Positions 43,905 to 53,976 of a stretch of DNA of 64,000 nt are shown here, piece by piece. The notes below the pieces were generated by a model, which saw only the letters and a list, made by a program, of their open reading frames with translations, was not told the DNA's origin and searched no databases. The stretch is from the NCBI GenBank assembly GCA_964502095.1, contig CAZCUF010000005.1, positions 1 through 64,000 of the forward strand. The letters are read 5' to 3'. Origin of the DNA: JACPVF01 sp964502095. Lineage in GTDB: Bacteria > Chloroflexota > Anaerolineae > Anaerolineales > Villigracilaceae. Within the stretch, counting starts at the first letter, position 1, and each line of letters opens with the position of its first letter. The position numbers and the translations under genes are program-made.

Positions 43905-45380
43905 ATGCCTCAAGCATCCGATTTCTCCACTGTTTATCCTCTGATTCTGCTCACTGTTTGGGCCTGTGTGCTCCTGCTGGTGGATCTTTTCATTCCGAAA
44001 AACCGCAAGAGTATCACTGCATTGCTGGCCGCGCTGGGCCTCGCGTTGACTTTGGGCTACACCCTCGCACAGATCGGCCACCCGGAAAGCACAGCTTTCA
44101 ACGGCATGGTCGTGCTGGACGGTTTTGCGGTTTTCGTCGACGCGTTGTTGCTGGTCAGCGGTTTGCTCGGTGTTGCAGTGGCGTACGATTATCTTAAACG
44201 CATGGGCATCGAGCGCGGCGAATATTACACGTTGTTATTGTTCAGCGTCGTCGGCATGATGCTGATGGGGCAGGCCGCGGACCTGATCGTTGTGTTCATT
44301 GCGCTCGAACTTTTCTCGATCCCATTGTATGTGCTGGCCGCGTTCGCCCGCACGCACAGGGAGTCGCAGGAAGCAGGGATTAAATATTTTCTGATCGGCG
44401 CGTTTTCCACGGGATTCTTCGTCTATGGCACTGCGCTCATTTTCGGAGCGACCAGCACAACGTCCATTTATGGAATCGTGCAAGCCGCCTCCGCCTCCAC
44501 CTTTACCTCGGGCCTGTTCCTGGCCATCGGCGCGGCCCTGCTCCTCGTCGGATTCGGATATAAAGTCGCGGTCGTTCCGTTCCACATGTGGACACCGGAC
44601 GTATATCAGGGTGCGCCGACTGCCGTGACCGCCTTCATGTCCTCGGGCGCCAAGATCGCGGGCTTTGCCGCGTTACTGCGCGTGTTTACCGTTGCTTTCC
44701 CGGCCCTTACGCCGAACATGACCGATGTGTTATGGGGGTTGTCTGCGTTGACCATGATCGTTGGCAACGTGATCGCCGTCGCACAAACCGACATCAAACG
44801 CATGCTGGCATATTCGAGCGTTGCGCATGCCGGTTATATTTTAATGGCCTTCGTGCCGTACCAGAACAAAGAGATACTGCCTGTTTCGGTCGCGGCGGGA
44901 TTGTTCTATCTTGCCTTTTACATGGTGACCAATTTCGGCGCGTGGAGCGTAGTGATGGCGCTGGAAAAAACCGAACGCGACCCCTCAGATTCGGGACAAC
45001 GCGGCCTTGCCATTGCGGATTACGCCGGCCTCGGGCGAAAGCGTCCCGCGCTGGCCGCCGCCATGACGATCTTCATGCTTTCGCTGGCCGGCCTGCCTCC
45101 CACGATCGGTCTGGTCGGAAAATTCTACCTCTTCCGCGCGGTGATCGTAGGCGGATTCACCGGACTGGCGGTCATTGGCGTAACGACCTCGATCATCTCC
45201 GTCTTTTACTACTTGCGTGTGGTCGTGGTAATGTATATGCGCGACGGCGAACCGACTGTTGCGCGCGAACCCTGGCTCAACCTGACGATCACATTGACCG
45301 CGATTGTTACCGTGCTGGTGAATATCATCCCCGCGCCGCTATTCGCGTGGGCCAGTAACGCCGTGTTGAAGTTATTTTAG
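43905..45380 (+). CDS. nuoN: NADH-quinone oxidoreductase subunit N
   Basis: A 491-residue antiporter-like subunit with about 14 helices, including IALELFSIPLYVLAAFAR, VPFHMWTPDVYQGAPTAVTA and MLAYSSVAHAGYILMAF. It is the proximal antiporter-type pump. It follows nuoM by 6 bp and is the last gene of the 14-gene operon. Confidence 0.97.
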   Translation: MPQASDFSTVYPLILLTVWACVLLLVDLFIPKNRKSITALLAALGLALTLGYTLAQIGHPESTAFNGMVVLDGFAVFVDALLLVSGLLGVAVAYDYLKRMGIERGEYYTLLLFSVVGMMLMGQAADLIVVFIALELFSIPLYVLAAFARTHRESQEAGIKYFLIGAFSTGFFVYGTALIFGATSTTSIYGIVQAASASTFTSGLFLAIGAALLLVGFGYKVAVVPFHMWTPDVYQGAPTAVTAFMSSGAKIAGFAALLRVFTVAFPALTPNMTDVLWGLSALTMIVGNVIAVAQTDIKRMLAYSSVAHAGYILMAFVPYQNKEILPVSVAAGLFYLAFYMVTNFGAWSVVMALEKTERDPSDSGQRGLAIADYAGLGRKRPALAAAMTIFMLSLAGLPPTIGLVGKFYLFRAVIVGGFTGLAVIGVTTSIISVFYYLRVVVVMYMRDGEPTVAREPWLNLTITLTAIVTVLVNIIPAPLFAWASNAVLKLF

Positions 45381-45409
45381 AATATGGAAGGAATGCGGAT
45401 TGAAAGATG

Positions 45410-45437
45410 GGACGGCGAAACTCGCCGTCCTTTTTTT
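45410..45437 (+). terminator. Terminator of the nuo operon
   Basis: A perfect 9-bp stem GGACGGCGA/TCGCCGTCC with a 3-nt loop and seven T, 29 bp after the nuoN stop. This is the clearest intrinsic terminator in the window. Confidence 0.95.
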
Positions 45438-45503
45438 GCCGATATGCGCGAAACTCATCTTCTGTCATCGCTTTCGCTTCGGGATAATATCGTACGCTTC
45501 CGT

Positions 45504-45509
45504 TACAAT
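45504..45509 (+). promoter_or_regulatory. -10 box of the HAD hydrolase gene, probably leaderless
   Basis: TACAAT ends 8 nt before the ATG at 45518, with no Shine-Dalgarno site in between. The -35 region is weak. Confidence 0.45.
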
Positions 45510-45517
45510 TGGCGGTT

Positions 45518-46204
45518 ATGACCCTCAAAGCCCTGATCTTCGATTTCGATGGTTTGATCCTCGACACGGAAACGCCCGACTACCTGCTCTGGAAGAACAT
45601 CTATCAGGAAAATGGATTCGATTTCCCCATGACGAAATGGAGAAGCATTATTGGCGGGAACGGCGCTTCCGATTTCGAACCGGCGGAGGAGCTTGCGCGT
45701 CTTTCTCAGGGACGGCTGGATTCCGTTTCCCTGCGCGTTCGCCATCACGTGCAGAGCAACGCGCTGATTCTCTCCCAGCCGATCCTGCCCGGCGTGGAGG
45801 AGGTCATCCGCGCGGCACAGACGATGAATCTCAAACTTGCCATTGCTTCCAGTTCGCCGCATTCGTGGGTGGACGGTCATGCGAAGCGGCTGGGCATTTT
45901 CGGTTATTTCGATGCGATCATCTGCAACGACGATGTGGCCGTTGGCAGAACCAAGCCCAACCCCGACCTGTTTCTATTGGCGCTGAACCGGCTTCAAGTT
46001 CGGAACACTGAAGCGGTAGTGTTCGAGGATTCCCCAAACGGGATCAAAGCCGCGCGCGCCGCGGGCATTTTTGTCGTGGCGGTGCCGAATCCCACAACTG
46101 CATTGCTGGATGTAAGCGGGGAAAATCTAAAATTGAAATCTCTGGCCGATCTGCAATTGAAAGAATTGGCTGGAATGGTTTCGGAAAATAAAACCTCCCG
46201 CTGA
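45518..46204 (+). CDS. HAD-family hydrolase, beta-phosphoglucomutase-like
   Basis: A 228-residue protein with HAD motif I IFDFDGLILDTE, motif II IASSSP, motif III around GRTKPNPDLF, and motif IV VVFEDSPNGIKAARAAG. The cap insertion after motif I is of the four-helix type used by phosphoglucomutase-like and sugar-phosphate phosphatases. The substrate is unknown. The ATG at 45518 is chosen over a TTG three codons upstream, because the TTG lies inside the -10 region. Confidence 0.85.
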   Translation: MTLKALIFDFDGLILDTETPDYLLWKNIYQENGFDFPMTKWRSIIGGNGASDFEPAEELARLSQGRLDSVSLRVRHHVQSNALILSQPILPGVEEVIRAAQTMNLKLAIASSSPHSWVDGHAKRLGIFGYFDAIICNDDVAVGRTKPNPDLFLLALNRLQVRNTEAVVFEDSPNGIKAARAAGIFVVAVPNPTTALLDVSGENLKLKSLADLQLKELAGMVSENKTSR

Positions 46205-46223
46205 ACTTTGCATCCGGCGGGAG
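46195..46223. terminator. Bidirectional terminator between HAD gene and lipA
   Basis: A 7-bp CTCCCGC/GCGGGAG stem with a 15-nt loop. On the minus strand it is followed by GTTTTATTTT, giving a normal terminator for lipA. On the plus strand the T content downstream is weaker. Confidence 0.65.
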
Positions 46224-46241
46224 ATTGCTCTGCTCATTTTG

Positions 46242-47186
46242 CTATTCTTTTGCATTCCCATACAACTTGCGATGTACGATGCTTAACGCGCGTACCTGAT
46301 CCGCGGCGTGATACGACGAACGCACCAGCGGATTCGACTCGACCCACTTGAAGCCGATCTCTTTTCCGTAGTCGCGCAGTTCGGCGAATTCCTCCATGGT
46401 GTAATAACGTTCCATCGGCAGGTGTTTCTTGCTGGGTTGCAGATATTGACCGACGGTCAGAATGTCCACGCCCCACGAGCGTTGGTCGCGCATCACGGCT
46501 TTGATCTCGTCCATGGTTTCGCCGAGGCCGACCATGATTCCCGATTTAGTCAGCACTTCGGGGTCGAGTTTTTTGGCGTTGCTCAGCGTCGCGGCGGCCC
46601 ACTCGTAGTTGTCCTGTGGTTGTACGGATTTGAATAAGCGCGGCACAGTCTCCACGTTATGATTCAAAATCTCCGGCCGCGCATCCATCACGATCTTCAA
46701 TGCTTCGACCGAACCTTTGAAGTCGGGGATCAATACTTCGATGGAACAGCCCGGCAATACTTCGCGGATGCGGCAGATGACCATGGCGAAGATCGGCGCG
46801 CCGCCGTCGCGGCGTTCGTCGCGGTTCACGGACGTGATGACCGCGTGTTTCAAATTCATGGATTTCACGGCTTGCGCCACGCGTTCGGCTTCGCCCCAAT
46901 CCATCAGCGCGGGCTTTCCGTGTTTGATGTCGCAAAATCCGCAGGTGCGCGTGCACACATCGCCCAGCATCAGGAATGTGGCAGTGCCCTGGCCCCAGCA
47001 TTCGCCAATGTTCGGGCACATGGCTTCTTCGCAAACCGTGTGCAGTTCCTTCGAACGCATCAGCGTTTGCAGGCGTTCGTAATTTTCACCCGCGGGCGCG
47101 CGCACCTTAATCCATTCGGGACGGCGCAACGGACGGATGTTCGTCGTTTCGGGGTTGATTCGATCTCTGGTTGGAGTGACAGGCAT
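46242..47186 (-). CDS. lipA: Lipoyl synthase
   Basis: A 314-residue radical-SAM enzyme. The auxiliary 4Fe-4S cluster, the sulfur donor, uses C52, C57 and C63. The SAM cluster uses C78-x3-C82-x2-C85. The C-terminal RSSYHA motif (SLVRSSYHAADQV region) is present. It inserts two sulfurs into octanoyl groups of lipoyl domains. The ATG at 47186 is chosen because AAAGGA lies just upstream. An in-frame start 24 codons earlier lacks support. No lipB neighbour is seen. Confidence 0.95.
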   Translation of the reverse strand: MPVTPTRDRINPETTNIRPLRRPEWIKVRAPAGENYERLQTLMRSKELHTVCEEAMCPNIGECWGQGTATFLMLGDVCTRTCGFCDIKHGKPALMDWGEAERVAQAVKSMNLKHAVITSVNRDERRDGGAPIFAMVICRIREVLPGCSIEVLIPDFKGSVEALKIVMDARPEILNHNVETVPRLFKSVQPQDNYEWAAATLSNAKKLDPEVLTKSGIMVGLGETMDEIKAVMRDQRSWGVDILTVGQYLQPSKKHLPMERYYTMEEFAELRDYGKEIGFKWVESNPLVRSSYHAADQVRALSIVHRKLYGNAKE

Positions 47187-47286
47187 GATGTCCTTTATGA
47201 AGCGTAATGATATGGTTGACAGTGAATGAGCGGCGGCTTCGACGAATTCCATTTGCATCGTTCGGCGCTCTGACGATTATTATAAT

Positions 47287-48603
47287 TTATTCTTTCTTTT
47301 TGACTTTCAATCTCAATCCCTCGGCTTTGACGACCTCGACGTGGTCGCCCTTACGGATCGCGCCCGACCCTTCAGTGGGTTCCGCGCTCCAAAGTTCGGA
47401 CCCCACCTGTACCTGCCCCGCGTGCTCGCTCCAATCGCGGACAGTTCCGATCTTTCCCGCGACCGTCCCCATGCCCACGCGCACCGGCGCGCGCTGCGCA
47501 CGGATCGCGACTGTCATAACGGCCGCAAATATCAACCCGAACAGAATTCCGACCACGATCACCAGCGGCACGGATACGCGCTGGAATTGCGGCGTGCCCG
47601 GCGAGTTGAATAACACCAGCGCGCCGACGATAAACGAACCCACACCGGCGGTGGTCAGCGCTCCGTGAGTGGGCGCTTTGAGATCGAGGATGAACAAAAT
47701 AAAAGCCGTGACGATGAAGATTAACCCAAACCAGTTGACTGGCAGGATGCCCATGCCGTACACGGCCAGCGCAAGACAGATCACGCCGAGGAAACCGGCC
47801 GCCCAGCCGCCCGGGTGCGAGATTTCGATCACGATGGCCTGCAGGCCGATGGCGATCAGGATGAAGAGAATGTTGGCATCGGTGAGCAAAAATAGAAGCT
47901 GTTCGATAAAATTCAAATTGATATTTTGCACGACTGCATCGGCTGTGTGCAATGTGTGCGGACCGTTCCCCATTTGAACGGTGAAACCATCCAGTTTTTT
48001 AAGCAGGTCGTTGAGATCGGTGGCGATGAAGTCCACCAGTTTGGCGTCGAGCGCTTCTTGCGCGGTGACCGCTTTGGCGTCGTCGATCATGCTTTGCGCC
48101 AGTTCCAGCGCGGTTGGGCCGCGCGGCGCCACCAGCGAGCGGATCTTGGCTTTCATGATCTCTTTTTGTTTGGTCTCCAGCGTGGTCTCCAGGTTCTGTC
48201 CACTACTGCTGATCGGACTGGAGGCGCCGATGGCGGTTTCCGGCGCCATGGCTGAGGCGTCGCCCGCCATGGTGATCAGCGCGCCGGCACTGCCCGCAAT
48301 GGCGCCTTTCGGCGACACATACACCACCACTGGAATGTCGCTGGCGCGGATGGCATCCATGATGTTCAACATCGATTCGAGGTCGCCGCCCGGCGTATTG
48401 AGTTGGAGCACGATCAGGCTTGCCCGATTTACCTCGGCGGTTTGCAGGCCGCGTTCCACATAGTGGAACATGGACGGCGCGATCTCACCGTCTATGGTGA
48501 TCACATCCACCAGCGGCGCGCGGGTTTGCGCGTGCGCCGTAAACATTGGCAGTGTCAGGGCACATAGGGCCAGCCCGATTACCAACAGCCGCAAGGTTCT
48601 CAT
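47287..48603 (-). CDS. NfeD-like membrane-bound serine protease
   Basis: A 438-residue protein. A signal peptide (about 1-25) precedes a ClpP-like protease domain with VYVSPKGAIAGSAGALITMAG, which holds the likely catalytic Ser. Four or five membrane helices (about 225-345) follow, then a C-terminal NfeD OB-fold domain (GKIGTVRDW, GSELWSAEP). Relatives cleave stomatin-like proteins and help membrane quality control. No stomatin gene is adjacent. A TATAAT at 48615-48610 ends 6 nt before the ATG, with no ribosome binding site. Confidence 0.88.
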   Translation of the reverse strand: MRTLRLLVIGLALCALTLPMFTAHAQTRAPLVDVITIDGEIAPSMFHYVERGLQTAEVNRASLIVLQLNTPGGDLESMLNIMDAIRASDIPVVVYVSPKGAIAGSAGALITMAGDASAMAPETAIGASSPISSSGQNLETTLETKQKEIMKAKIRSLVAPRGPTALELAQSMIDDAKAVTAQEALDAKLVDFIATDLNDLLKKLDGFTVQMGNGPHTLHTADAVVQNINLNFIEQLLFLLTDANILFILIAIGLQAIVIEISHPGGWAAGFLGVICLALAVYGMGILPVNWFGLIFIVTAFILFILDLKAPTHGALTTAGVGSFIVGALVLFNSPGTPQFQRVSVPLVIVVGILFGLIFAAVMTVAIRAQRAPVRVGMGTVAGKIGTVRDWSEHAGQVQVGSELWSAEPTEGSGAIRKGDHVEVVKAEGLRLKVKKKE

Positions 48604-48609
48604 AAAACG

Positions 48610-48615
48610 ATTATA
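48610..48615 (-). promoter_or_regulatory. -10 box of the nfeD-like gene, probably leaderless
   Basis: TATAAT on the minus strand, 6 nt from the ATG at 48603. No good -35 hexamer was found at the right distance. Confidence 0.5.
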
Positions 48616-48706
48616 ACCCTCCCTTTGTGAAGCATGCTTGTGGAAAGGCCGCCCTATGTTGAAATCGGTTTGGGGCGCGTGCTATACTCTTTTCAAAGGA
48701 AGGTTA

Positions 48707-49093
48707 ATGATGAGCCCAACTCGTTTGTCTCGATTCGAAACCGTCGTGCGGGTCGTTCTTTCGTTCAACGAAGCCTTCAACCGGCATGATGTGGATGAAA
48801 TGATGCGCCTGATGAGCGAGGATTGCATCTTTGAGAATACCGATCCCGCGCCGGACGGCACAATCTATTCGGGCAGGGAAGCGGTGGCGCAATTTTGGCG
48901 GGACTTTTTCCGCGAATCGCCGCGGGCGCGTATCGAGATCGAGGAGATTTTCGGGCTGGGGCTTCGCTGTGTGATGCGCTGGCGATACGAATGGGTGGAC
49001 ACGGCAGGGCAAACAGGACACGTACGCGGAACGGATATCTACCGCGTGGAGCAGGGCTTGATTTCGGAAAAGTTGTCCTATGTAAAAGGCTAG
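48707..49093 (+). CDS. SnoaL/NTF2-like domain protein
   Basis: A 128-residue protein with the NTF2-like pattern FNEAFNRHDVDEMMRLMSED, then CIFENTDPAPDGTIYSGREAV and ARIEIEEIFGLG. Such small cone-shaped proteins bind or isomerise hydrophobic small molecules, or act as polyketide-cyclase relatives. The substrate is unknown. The start at 48707 follows AAGGAAGG. Upstream in-frame codons are unsupported. Confidence 0.8.
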   Translation: MMSPTRLSRFETVVRVVLSFNEAFNRHDVDEMMRLMSEDCIFENTDPAPDGTIYSGREAVAQFWRDFFRESPRARIEIEEIFGLGLRCVMRWRYEWVDTAGQTGHVRGTDIYRVEQGLISEKLSYVKG

Positions 49094-49098
49094 CGTAA

Positions 49099-49776
49099 TT
49101 AAATGCGATTCGTTTTCAGCAGTATATTCGCCGCCTGCGGCGTATTCTGCAAAATCAGATCCGCGCCGAAATGTTTTAATTCCCGTTCTTCGCCGAAACC
49201 GCATAACACGCCCGCCGTCTGCGCGCCCGCGGATTTCCCCGCGCGGATGTCCACTGTGGTATCGCCGACCATGAGACAAGCCTCCGGCGGGACGTTCATC
49301 TTTTGCGCGGCCAGCAGGATCGGGTCCGGGTAGGGCTTCGTAAGTTCGGCGGAGAGGGCGGTCACGATCACTTCGAAATACTTTGCCAAGTCGAACTGGT
49401 TCAGGAACGCCATCGTCCCCTCTTCATCGCGCGCGCTGACAACCGCCATTGGGTAGCGGCCATGCAGGCGCGCCAGCATCGCATCCACGCCGGGGATCAG
49501 TAAAAATTTCTTCGGCCGCGGCTTGTGCAGTTTGTTGACTCTTTCGATCAGGCCAAGCAATTCATCGTCAATACCGAGCGTATCGGTCAGCCCAAGCAGG
49601 CTGTTGGCCGGGGCTTCAGCCCACATCACAAAGCGGCGCGCCATACGGGCTGGGTCGTGAAATAAAAAGCGCGGCAAAAACTTTTGGACTCGCTGTGTAA
49701 ACAGGTCATCCGTATCGCTTAACGTACCGTCCACATCGAAGCACAACGCACGGACGCGCGCAAGATCGAAGCTCAT
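49099..49776 (-). CDS. HAD-family hydrolase, phosphoglycolate-phosphatase-like
   Basis: A 225-residue protein with HAD motif I CFDVDGTLSDTDDLF, motif II VVSARDE, motif III at LTKPYPDPILLAAQ, and motif IV CLMVGDTTVDIRAGKSAG. The helical cap suggests small phosphorylated metabolites. The specificity cannot be read. The ATG lies 6 nt after a minus-strand TAAAAT box and 38 bp from the divergent thrC start. Confidence 0.85.
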   Translation of the reverse strand: MSFDLARVRALCFDVDGTLSDTDDLFTQRVQKFLPRFLFHDPARMARRFVMWAEAPANSLLGLTDTLGIDDELLGLIERVNKLHKPRPKKFLLIPGVDAMLARLHGRYPMAVVSARDEEGTMAFLNQFDLAKYFEVIVTALSAELTKPYPDPILLAAQKMNVPPEACLMVGDTTVDIRAGKSAGAQTAGVLCGFGEERELKHFGADLILQNTPQAANILLKTNRI

Positions 49777-49782
49777 TCTTTA

Positions 49783-49808
49783 ATTTTACCCGAAGCCTGT
49801 GCTATACT
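49783..49808. promoter_or_regulatory. Divergent compact promoters of the HAD gene and thrC
   Basis: TAAAAT on the minus strand (49788-49783) ends 6 nt before the HAD start. TATACT on the plus strand (49803-49808) ends 6 nt before the thrC start. The two genes start only 39 bp apart, and neither has a Shine-Dalgarno site. Confidence 0.55.
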
Positions 49809-49814
49809 TTCCCT

Positions 49815-50972
<1,158 letters not shown>

Positions 50973-50975
50973 GCC

Positions 50976-53099
50976 ATGTCTGAAGAAGACCATAATCGTG
51001 CATTGCTGGAATTATTAATCGGCGTGAGCCGCGAAGTGGCCACCGCCCTCGATTTGAGGACGGTGTTACAGCGCCTATTATTCGCGGCCATCCGCAACGT
51101 AGGCGGCGAGCGCGCCAGCATCGTGGTGCTCGACGACATGGGAAAGCCGGTTGACGCTACGATTGTTTATGGTCAACGCCTGCACGAGCACACCACCCAG
51201 CAGATGCGTGAAACGGTGGAGCGCGGCCTGGCCGGATGGGTGATGCGGCATCGCAAATCAGTGCTTGTACCGGATACCAGCAAGGATGAACGCTGGCTTC
51301 GCCGTGAAGACGACGCGGTCGAAAAGACGGGGGCCAAATCGGCAATTTGCGTGCCGCTTCTGGCGCGCGAACGGCTGGTCGGCGTATTGACGCTGGTCCA
51401 CTCTGTCCCGAACGCTTTCAACGAAGAACATCTCGAGTTGATGCAGGCCATTGCCGATCAGGCAAGTGTGGCCGTTTTGAATGCGCGTCTCTACACGGAA
51501 AGCCAGCGCACAGCGCGCGTTATGTCTGCGCTGGCCGAGGGCGCGGCCGCCATCAACACCTCGCTCGAAATGCCGGATGTCTGGCGGCGGATTCTCAATC
51601 AGACCATGCAGGCGCTTCAAGTAGAAACTGTGGCGCTGGCTCTGACTGAACCGGACAATGGATTGATCTATCACGCCGCGGCAGGACAGAACTCCGGTAA
51701 TATTTTGAATCGACGGATTCCACCGGGCAAGGGCCTGGTGAGTTATGTAGTGCGTGAAGGGCGCGGGTTGGTGGTGCCAAACGTCGAGACCGATAAACGT
51801 TACAGCGACGTGGACAAGTTCGTGGGAATCGAGATGCGGGCGGTCGCCATCTCCCCAATTCAATCGCAGGGAAAGATTCTGGGCGTGATCGAGGCCATTA
51901 ATCCCATTGCCAAAACATTCGACCCCGACGCGTTGTTGGTGATGACCGGGCTGGGCAGTTTGGCCGGAACCACGATTCAGAACGCGATGTTATTCGAACG
52001 TTTACAGCAGGCGCACCAGCGCTATCGCGAGTTGTTCGAGGATAGCATCGACTCGATCTTGATCACGGATTGGGGCGGTAAGATTTTGGAGGCAAACCGT
52101 CAGGCCGTCGGTTTGAGCGGTTATCCCTCGGAACAATTGCATGGACTGACAATTGACCAGCTCCACGATGTGAGTTGGGGCAAAGCCGGGCTGGAATTCG
52201 AACTATTGCGCGGGCACGATACCACTTATGAATCGGCTTTGCATCAGCGCGAGGGAGGCATCGTGCCGGTGGAGGTGCATACGCACCGCGTGGAATTCGA
52301 AGGCGTCGAATCGATTCAATGGATTCTGCGCGATATTACCGCACGCCGCGATTTGGATTCCCTGCGCGACGATATGACTGCCATGATCTATCACGACCTG
52401 CGCTCACCGCTGGCGAACATCATTTCGAGTCTCGACATGCTTCAAGGGATGATCCCACAGGACGAAACCAATCTTTCGATGTTGAATATCGCGTTGAATT
52501 CCACGGCGCGCATTCAGCGCCTGATCAACTCATTGCTCGATATCAGCCGGCTCGAATCCGGCCAGCAGATTCTCGATCAAAAAGCGGTGGACCCGGCCGC
52601 GCTGGTGGATGAGGCAATCAAGGATGTGGAAATGGGCGCGGCCGGTCGTCATCAGACCATCGATATCACGCTGGCTCCGGCCCTGCCACTGATCAACGTC
52701 GATGTGGATATGATTCACCGCGTCTTCATCAACCTTTTGGAGAACGCCATTAAGTTCACGCCGGTCGATGGGCGCATCGAGATCGGCGGCCGTGTGGATA
52801 GCGCCGACTGGGTGAAATTCTGGGTGCGCGATACCGGTCCCGGCATTCCGCCCGCGGAACAGGAACGTATCTTTGAAAAATTCATCCGGCTGCGCGGCAA
52901 GTCCAAAGTCGGCGGCCTCGGCGTGGGCCTGGCTTTCTGCCGCCTCGCCACGCGCGCGCACCGCGGGCAGATCATTGTTGAAAGCGAATCTGGCAAGGGC
53001 GCCACGTTCTGGCTTACCCTGCCCGTAGCCCGGCTGGTGAAGAAGACCGGAAAATTATTGCGTCAAACCGGCCGGTTGCAGATGCAACAGGAAGAATAG
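50976..53099 (+). CDS. Sensor histidine kinase with GAF-GAF-PAS input
   Basis: A 707-residue soluble kinase with no membrane segment. Two GAF domains (about 15-170 and 185-340) are followed by a PAS domain (about 345-455). The dimerisation/phosphoacceptor helix has H473 in MIYHDLRSPL. The ATPase domain has N box NLLENAIKFTP, G1 DTGPGIP and G2 GGLGVGLAF. It senses an unknown cytoplasmic ligand or redox signal. No partner regulator is adjacent. The receiver protein at 10899 is a distant candidate only. Confidence 0.92.
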   Translation: MSEEDHNRALLELLIGVSREVATALDLRTVLQRLLFAAIRNVGGERASIVVLDDMGKPVDATIVYGQRLHEHTTQQMRETVERGLAGWVMRHRKSVLVPDTSKDERWLRREDDAVEKTGAKSAICVPLLARERLVGVLTLVHSVPNAFNEEHLELMQAIADQASVAVLNARLYTESQRTARVMSALAEGAAAINTSLEMPDVWRRILNQTMQALQVETVALALTEPDNGLIYHAAAGQNSGNILNRRIPPGKGLVSYVVREGRGLVVPNVETDKRYSDVDKFVGIEMRAVAISPIQSQGKILGVIEAINPIAKTFDPDALLVMTGLGSLAGTTIQNAMLFERLQQAHQRYRELFEDSIDSILITDWGGKILEANRQAVGLSGYPSEQLHGLTIDQLHDVSWGKAGLEFELLRGHDTTYESALHQREGGIVPVEVHTHRVEFEGVESIQWILRDITARRDLDSLRDDMTAMIYHDLRSPLANIISSLDMLQGMIPQDETNLSMLNIALNSTARIQRLINSLLDISRLESGQQILDQKAVDPAALVDEAIKDVEMGAAGRHQTIDITLAPALPLINVDVDMIHRVFINLLENAIKFTPVDGRIEIGGRVDSADWVKFWVRDTGPGIPPAEQERIFEKFIRLRGKSKVGGLGVGLAFCRLATRAHRGQIIVESESGKGATFWLTLPVARLVKKTGKLLRQTGRLQMQQEE

Positions 53100-53112
53100 T
53101 TTCAGGAGCAGA

Positions 53113-53976
53113 ATGCAGGCGATTACCAAAAATGTTTTTATCGAAGATCAATATCCCGGCGTGATTCTGGGCGTGATCGTACGCAGCCGCGGCTTGATTC
53201 AGATCGACGCGCCGCCCTCACCCGAAGACGGCCGCGCTTGGCGCGCCGCCATGATGAATTTAACCGCCGGACCTGAACGCGTGCTGGTCAACCTCGATGC
53301 GCATCCCGACCGAACGCTCGGCGCGCGCGCCATGGATTGCACAGTGATCGCTCATGAAAGAACGGCCAACATCTTTCGTTTGCGGCCGAACACCTTTAAA
53401 GCGCAGGGCAGTGAAACCGGCGCAGATTGGGAATCGATTCCCGGCCTGGGGAGCGTCCGTTGGGCGCCGCCTGAGATCGCCTTCACCCAACAACTCGCTT
53501 TGCATTGGGGCGAAGGCGCGGTAATGCTGGAACACCATGCAGGCCCCGCGCTGGGCGCGGTTTGGGCTGTCCTGCCTGAGGAAAAGATCGTCTTCATCGG
53601 CGACGCAGTGGTGAAAGGCCAGCCGCCTTATCTCGCGACTGCCGACCTGCCGGCCTGGCTCGATACGTTGAATCTGTTGCTCAGCCCGGCTTATAAAGGT
53701 TATACCATCATCAGCAGCCGCGGCGGCGTGATCAATTCGCAGACCATTCGTCATCAATTGGATTTCCTCAAATATACGTTAAGCCGCCTTGAACGATTGG
53801 TGAATCGAAAAGCCGCTCCCGAGGCGACCGAGAAACTGGTCCCGGCTCTCACGGCAAAATTCAAAGCCTCGGCCGCGCGGCAGAAACATTACTCACAACG
53901 CCTGCGTTATGGGTTACTGCATTATTACCATCGCCATTATCGTCCCTCCAGTAATTTGAACGAAGACCAATCGTGA
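53113..53976 (+). CDS. Metallo-beta-lactamase-fold protein with degenerate metal site
   Basis: A 287-residue protein with the MBL topology (GVILGVIVRSRGLIQIDAP, IVFIGDAVVKG). Where the family has H-x-H-x-D-H it has D62-A-H64-P-D66-R67, so two of four ligands are changed. The later GH-type motif reads EHHAGPALG. It may bind one metal or none and so may not be a hydrolase. AGGAG precedes the ATG. It overlaps the asparaginase gene by 4 bp. Confidence 0.7.
   Translation: MQAITKNVFIEDQYPGVILGVIVRSRGLIQIDAPPSPEDGRAWRAAMMNLTAGPERVLVNLDAHPDRTLGARAMDCTVIAHERTANIFRLRPNTFKAQGSETGADWESIPGLGSVRWAPPEIAFTQQLALHWGEGAVMLEHHAGPALGAVWAVLPEEKIVFIGDAVVKGQPPYLATADLPAWLDTLNLLLSPAYKGYTIISSRGGVINSQTIRHQLDFLKYTLSRLERLVNRKAAPEATEKLVPALTAKFKASAARQKHYSQRLRYGLLHYYHRHYRPSSNLNEDQS

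Noticed and set aside
30943..45380. nuo operon as an unusual or incomplete complex I
   Set aside because: All 14 subunits are present in canonical order with the key residues checked; it is ordinary.
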